Part shown: positions 60,315 through 64,000 of the stretch, in pieces
How the letters are laid out: every line of letters begins with the position of its first letter
Position numbering within the stretch: position 1 is the stretch's first letter
NCBI RefSeq assembly: GCF_014207565.1
Contig: NZ_JACHGJ010000004.1
Location: 1 to 64,000 of the forward strand
Reading direction: 5' to 3'
Origin: Spirochaeta isovalerica
GTDB taxonomy: Bacteria > Spirochaetota > Spirochaetia > DSM-2461
Length of the DNA stretch: 64,000 bases
Made by a program: the position numbers and the translations under genes
The notes under the pieces: model-generated
The model's database searches: none
Told to the model about the DNA's origin: nothing
Seen by the model: the letters and a program-made list of their open reading frames with translations, nothing else

Positions 60315-61421
60315 TCAATCGTAAAGGAGTCCTTTGATATCATCGTTGTCCATATTGGTTTTGTCATAGAATTTCGCACCGGTGTCGACATCCATAACGG
60401 GTTCGCCTTTGTAGGCTTTGAAAGCAAGCTCGACAGCTTTGAAACCGATCTGGTAGGGGTCCTGAGTGATGGAACCGAGGAAATACTGGTTTCTTACAGC
60501 GTTTTTCTGTCCTTCACCGGCATCGAAACCGATTACAACCAGTCCGGCATATTTAGCAGGAAGATCGGCACCGTCGTTCGTTGCGGCGAGAAGACCTTTT
60601 ACCGTTGCTTCGTTGGAACAGAAGATACCGAGAACGCTATCATCAGCGACTTTGTTGAGAACGGCTGTTGCCGCTGCGGCAGAGTCGGTGGCGGAAGCGG
60701 AAGCGGGAACGACCATTTCGATCATGACTTTGTTGCCGCCTGTGGGGTTGCTGCTGTCTACATAAGCGGGGTTACCCATCACTTTGATGTCATTCATGGA
60801 AAGAGAAGATTTTTCAGCAATTAGTTTAACCATTGTGTCTCTGAATCCTCTACCGCGGCTGAGGAGAGATTCCCCGGCGGCGTCCTGGTTCATAACAACG
60901 ATTTTTACAGGATTGGCTGCTGTAGCGGCTTCGATGTCCGATTTGATAACACTGAACATTTTTTCAGCGGCGAGACCGGCCGCGTTGTAGTTGTCTGTAG
61001 AAGCATTCGCATAGATGGAACCTTTGGGAGCGTTGGGAACACCGGAGTCGAAACCGATAACGGGAATGCCTTTGCTCAGAGTCTGGGAAAGCTGATCCAT
61101 TACGGAGTTTGTATCGAGTGCCGCCAGAGCAATCGCCACGGGATTCTTAGCCATAGCGTTGTTGAGCATTTCGACCTGATCCTGAACATCGCTTTCCGAA
61201 GCGGGCCCTTCAAATGTGATATCAACACCATACTGATCGGCTGCCGCGTTGGCGCCTTTCTTTACCTGCTGCCAGAAGTCGTGCTGCTCTCCTTTAGATA
61301 CAACGGCGATGTAGGGAGTGTCTCCTGCGCCGCCCTGCTGACCACCGGCGAAAACCGGCAGAGCTACAGCCATCATAACCAGAGCCAGAACCAATACACT
61401 TACATTTCTCAAAGATTTCAT
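60315..61421 (-). CDS. Sugar ABC transporter substrate-binding protein (RbsB-like)
   Basis: The protein has 368 residues from ATG 61421 (AGGAGG seven bases upstream; a TTG one codon earlier is less likely). A signal peptide (~1-25, LPVFA/GGQQ) precedes a type-1 periplasmic binding protein fold: TPYIAVVSKGEQHDFWQQVKKGA, VAIALAALDTNSVMDQLSQT, IPVIGFDSGV and VIGFDAGEGQK. The ligand is a monosaccharide by family rule. Context, beside a fucose-type oxidative operon, suggests a deoxyhexose or related sugar. It is the last gene of the ABC operon, after a palindromic intercistronic element. Confidence 0.94.
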   Translation of the reverse strand: MKSLRNVSVLVLALVMMAVALPVFAGGQQGGAGDTPYIAVVSKGEQHDFWQQVKKGANAAADQYGVDITFEGPASESDVQDQVEMLNNAMAKNPVAIALAALDTNSVMDQLSQTLSKGIPVIGFDSGVPNAPKGSIYANASTDNYNAAGLAAEKMFSVIKSDIEAATAANPVKIVVMNQDAAGESLLSRGRGFRDTMVKLIAEKSSLSMNDIKVMGNPAYVDSSNPTGGNKVMIEMVVPASASATDSAAAATAVLNKVADDSVLGIFCSNEATVKGLLAATNDGADLPAKYAGLVVIGFDAGEGQKNAVRNQYFLGSITQDPYQIGFKAVELAFKAYKGEPVMDVDTGAKFYDKTNMDNDDIKGLLYD

Positions 61422-61443
61422 CAAAAATCCTCCTATTATTTAC

Positions 61444-61461
61444 CCGGAACGTACGTTCCGG
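61444..61461. promoter_or_regulatory. Perfect 18-bp palindrome between permease and binding-protein genes
   Basis: CCGGAACGTACGTTCCGG is fully symmetric. As RNA it folds into a 7-bp stem with a GTAC loop, 23 bp ahead of the binding-protein start. It may protect the 3' segment of the mRNA from decay so that more binding protein is made, or may be a protein-binding site. Confidence 0.6.
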
Positions 61462-61489
61462 ATTATTCACATATTCATTCAGTTGCCGA

Positions 61490-62695
61490 TCAATCTTCGG
61501 CAAGACCTTGTTTCAGTTTTTTTTCTTCCTCTTTCAGCTTCTTGTAAACCTCATTCATTTCTTTCCTGGCCGCTGCGATTTCCGCTTTGATGCTCTCGGA
61601 CTCAGGGGAATCGGCACCTTGAAGAGAGTTTTTCAAGGATTTTATCTTCTCGGTCATCTCACTCCTGTAGAGATCGGATTTAGCGGGAATTTTCACCTGG
61701 GATGCTTTTTTGTTCCTGTAGATATCGAGGAGTACCGCGCCGATAACCACGACTCCCGTAAAGAAAGTCTGGTAGTGGGCCTGAAGATCCATGGAAGGCA
61801 GACCGGTTCGCAGAACGCTCATGATATAAACACCGATCAATGTACCGAATACCGAACCGACACCACCGGAAAGAGAGGTTCCTCCGATGACTGCTCCGGC
61901 GATGGCATATAATTCAAATCCCTGCCCCTGTGCGGGCATAACCGTTGTGTAAACCGCGGCGAAGGCTATGCCGCCGATACCGGCGAGAAATCCGCTGACA
62001 ACATAGGCCATCATTTCCCATTTGCGCACATTGACCCCCGAGAGTCTGGCGGCTTCTTTGTTGCTGCCTATGGCGAAAATATAGCGCCCCATTTTTGTTC
62101 TCGTAAGAATCAGCCATGCCAGAAGGGTTACGACGAGGAGAACCAGCGCTCCGGTCGGGAAAGAGGCTCCGTCTTCGTTGATATGTTTGAAAATGCTTTT
62201 AAACCATCCGTCAGCGTTTGATCTGGTGGGGAATGTGGCGCTCCGGACATTGGAGACGATAGACCCCACGCCCATGGAAATCATCATGGTTCCCAAAGTG
62301 GCGATAAAAGGCGGCAGATTGAGGCGGGAAACCATAATGCCGTTGAAAAAACCGAATGCCGTGGCAATAATCAGAATAAGAATGAGAGAGAGCCACATCG
62401 GCCAGCCCCATGACTTGTATGCCGTTCCGCCGATGATGGCGGCGCACATCATAACCGTACCGACAGAGAGGTCGATTCCTCCGGTTATGATGACAAAAGT
62501 TACGCCGATCGCGATAAATCCGATGTAGTAGGATGAATCGAGAATATTAATCAGCGTGGAGTAGGAAAAGAAATTCCGTCCGAAAAGTCCGAAAAATATA
62601 TAGAGAATGACCAGAGCGGCAGGGGCCAGAAATTTCTGCAGGCCGATGTCTCTGAAATTCTCAAATAAAGTCTTGTTGTCGTTGCTATAACTCAT
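61490..62695 (-). CDS. Sugar ABC transporter permease (RbsC-like) with a C-terminal coiled coil
   Basis: The 401-residue permease has about ten membrane helices and the RbsC/BPD_transp_2 motifs (ITGGIDLSVGTVMM, GSNKEAARLSGVNVRKWEM, AGAVIGGTSLSGGVGSV). Ordinary members end near residue 330-340. This one continues for about 60 highly charged residues (KIKSLKNSLQ, AARKEMNEVYKKLKEEEKKL) predicted to form a cytoplasmic coiled coil. It is 3 bp after the ATPase gene. Confidence 0.93.
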   Translation of the reverse strand: MSYSNDNKTLFENFRDIGLQKFLAPAALVILYIFFGLFGRNFFSYSTLINILDSSYYIGFIAIGVTFVIITGGIDLSVGTVMMCAAIIGGTAYKSWGWPMWLSLILILIIATAFGFFNGIMVSRLNLPPFIATLGTMMISMGVGSIVSNVRSATFPTRSNADGWFKSIFKHINEDGASFPTGALVLLVVTLLAWLILTRTKMGRYIFAIGSNKEAARLSGVNVRKWEMMAYVVSGFLAGIGGIAFAAVYTTVMPAQGQGFELYAIAGAVIGGTSLSGGVGSVFGTLIGVYIMSVLRTGLPSMDLQAHYQTFFTGVVVIGAVLLDIYRNKKASQVKIPAKSDLYRSEMTEKIKSLKNSLQGADSPESESIKAEIAAARKEMNEVYKKLKEEEKKLKQGLAED

Positions 62696-62698
62696 TTA

Positions 62699-64000
62699 TC
62701 AATTCTCCTGATTCCGCATTGTTGCGTATTTCATGATCGTTTCCTGGCTGGCTTCGCTGATATCCAGCTCTCCGGTTATCCTTCCTTCGCACATGACCAG
62801 AACCCTGTCGCTCATGCGGAGGATCTCCGGCAGTTCCGATGAGATCATGATGATTGATTTCCCCTCTTTAACCAGTTCATTCATCAGCGTGTAGATTTCG
62901 CTTTTGGCTCCTACATCGATACCCCTGGTCGGTTCATCAAAAATGAGGATGTCGCTGTCTTTGATCAACCATTTGGCAATGACCACTTTCTGCTGATTAC
63001 CCCCTGAGAGGTTCTTCAGAAGCTGTTCCAGCGTGGGCGTTTTGACTTTAAGTTTATCTACATAATCTCTTGTGACATCATCGATTTTGCTTCTGTCTAT
63101 CATCATGCCCGCCTGAAAATCGTCATAGGAAGCCAGAACGGCATTTTCCTTTACGCTCAGATTGACGGCCAACCCGTAACGCTTACGGTCTTCAGAGAGG
63201 TAACCGATGCCATGGGAAACAGCATCCATAGGTCCGTGGATTTTCACGGTCTGCCCGTGAATCTCGATATGGCCGCTTTCGATCCTGTCCGCTCCGAAAA
63301 GGGCACGGGCGGTTTCCGTTCTTCCGGCTCCCATCAGTCCGGCAAACCCCAGGATCTCACCTTTTTTGAGGGAAAAACTTACATCATTTACCATTTTCCC
63401 CGCATTGAGGTGTTCCACTTTAAGCACGGTTTCCGCGTCGGCGGGAACATTGTTGGCTGTCTTGGGCTTCTCATAGATGACACGACCGACCATCATATTG
63501 ATGATCTCTTCTTTGGTCAGATCTTTGGTCAGACCGGTTCCCACATATTCGCCGTCACGCATAACCGTAACGCGATTGGTTATTCTGTTGATTTCATCCA
63601 TTCTGTGGGAGATATAGATCATGGCGACGCCTTTCGAAGCCAGATCTCTCATAATGTTGAAAAGCTCATTGATTTCCGTTTCGGTCAGGGCCGCCGTGGG
63701 CTCGTCGAGAATCAGAATTTTCAGATCGTGGGAAACGGCTTTGGCGATCTCCACCATCTGCTGTTTACCTACGGTGAGCCGCCCCAGTTTGGCCGTGGGA
63801 TCGATATCCATATTCAGCCTGTCCAGCAGCTCGGCGGTTCTTCTGTTCAGAGCTTTATCATCGAGAAGGATGCCTGATCTACCGACCGATTCCCTGCCGA
63901 TAAAAATATTCTGGGCCACTGTGAGGTGTTCCATCATGTTCAATTCCTGATGGATGATACCGATACCTTTTTTCAGAGCGTGCTTGGGACTGGTGGGATT
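62699..64000 (-). CDS. Sugar ABC transporter ATP-binding protein (RbsA-like), 5' end outside the window
   Basis: This is the C-terminal 433 residues of a two-domain sugar ATPase (usually about 500); the reading frame stays open to the right edge. Visible parts of the first domain are the Q-loop IIHQELNMMEHLT, signature LTVGKQQMVEIAKAV and Walker B LKILILDEPTAALT. The second domain has its degenerate Walker A GLMGAGRTETARALFG, signature LSGGNQQKVVIAKWL and DEPTRGIDVGAK. The first Walker A lies beyond the edge. It energises the permease encoded downstream. Confidence 0.95.
   Translation of the reverse strand, partial: NPTSPKHALKKGIGIIHQELNMMEHLTVAQNIFIGRESVGRSGILLDDKALNRRTAELLDRLNMDIDPTAKLGRLTVGKQQMVEIAKAVSHDLKILILDEPTAALTETEINELFNIMRDLASKGVAMIYISHRMDEINRITNRVTVMRDGEYVGTGLTKDLTKEEIINMMVGRVIYEKPKTANNVPADAETVLKVEHLNAGKMVNDVSFSLKKGEILGFAGLMGAGRTETARALFGADRIESGHIEIHGQTVKIHGPMDAVSHGIGYLSEDRKRYGLAVNLSVKENAVLASYDDFQAGMMIDRSKIDDVTRDYVDKLKVKTPTLEQLLKNLSGGNQQKVVIAKWLIKDSDILIFDEPTRGIDVGAKSEIYTLMNELVKEGKSIIMISSELPEILRMSDRVLVMCEGRITGELDISEASQETIMKYATMRNQEN

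Noticed and set aside
63174-63189. A sequence very like the LacI operators (CCGTAACGCTTACGG) inside the ABC ATPase gene
   Set aside because: It lacks one central base relative to the four real sites, encodes ordinary ATPase residues and is 56 kb from the regulator; most likely chance.
1-64000. tRNA, rRNA, CRISPR arrays, transposases or prophage genes
   Set aside because: I looked for cloverleaf-type arms, conserved rRNA blocks, short regular repeats with spacers and transposase/integrase motifs and saw none that could be supported.

Overview
The window looks like chromosome from a saccharolytic member of the Spirochaetota (Spirochaeta-like). Four things suggest this: a binding protein whose mature end begins near GNGQQ and another near GGQQ, chemoreceptors with large soluble signalling domains, many TRAP and sugar-ABC loci next to LacI/AraC/DeoR regulators, and a rhodanese lipoprotein. 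This is inference from gene content; no rRNA or tRNA gene is visible to confirm it. I see no phage, CRISPR array or intact insertion sequence.

Layout. 1-600: an imperfect hairpin resembling an integron attC site, then a short TPR-like gene that appears frameshifted. 692-8374: a LacI-controlled sugar-acid operon resembling E. coli yiaKLMNO (YiaL-like protein, Gfo/Idh/MocA dehydrogenase, 2,3-diketo-L-gulonate reductase-like enzyme, TRAP transporter, zinc alcohol dehydrogenase). Four near-identical palindromic operators lie in the leader. 8520-19977: apolipoprotein N-acyltransferase with an extra N-terminal domain, a HI0933-type flavoprotein, two chemoreceptors, two unrecognised genes, another Gfo/Idh/MocA enzyme and a HAD phosphatase. 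20022-23568: a NatAB-type ABC exporter and a Crp/Fnr - YgaP-like - rhodanese lipoprotein cluster. 23742-29265: FtcD with a zinc-finger-like insert, a zinc-ribbon/HTH protein and two signalling proteins. 29310-33522: L-fucose isomerase, a RhaB-like kinase and an AraC regulator. 33841-44426: two lone periplasmic binding proteins around a sorbose-1-phosphate-reductase-like gene, then a five-gene operon (E2, E3, fused E1, PHP protein, SDR). 44656-52414: a hybrid kinase that probably starts at CTG, a lipoprotein, a STAS protein, purB, an AKR/amidase pair and a peroxidase/OhrR-like pair. 52496-64000: transketolase, a DeoR regulator, a VOC protein, a XylR-like regulator divergent from an oxidative fucose-type operon, and a ribose-type ABC transporter whose ATPase runs off the right edge.

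The most interesting signal is regulatory. The promoters of the sorbose-1-phosphate-reductase-like gene, the E2-E3-E1-PHP-SDR operon and the deoR gene, spread over about 20 kb, all carry clusters of the pentamer CTTTC, often 11 or 22 bp apart. Two of them also share a 27-bp element over the -10 region with identical spacing. This links the loci into one candidate DeoR regulon for a sugar or polyol pathway that uses a pyruvate/acetoin-dehydrogenase-like complex. The substrate cannot be read from the sequence. The window also holds parts of two fucose-type routes, an isomerase/kinase route and a dehydrogenase/lactonase route, under different AraC-class regulators.
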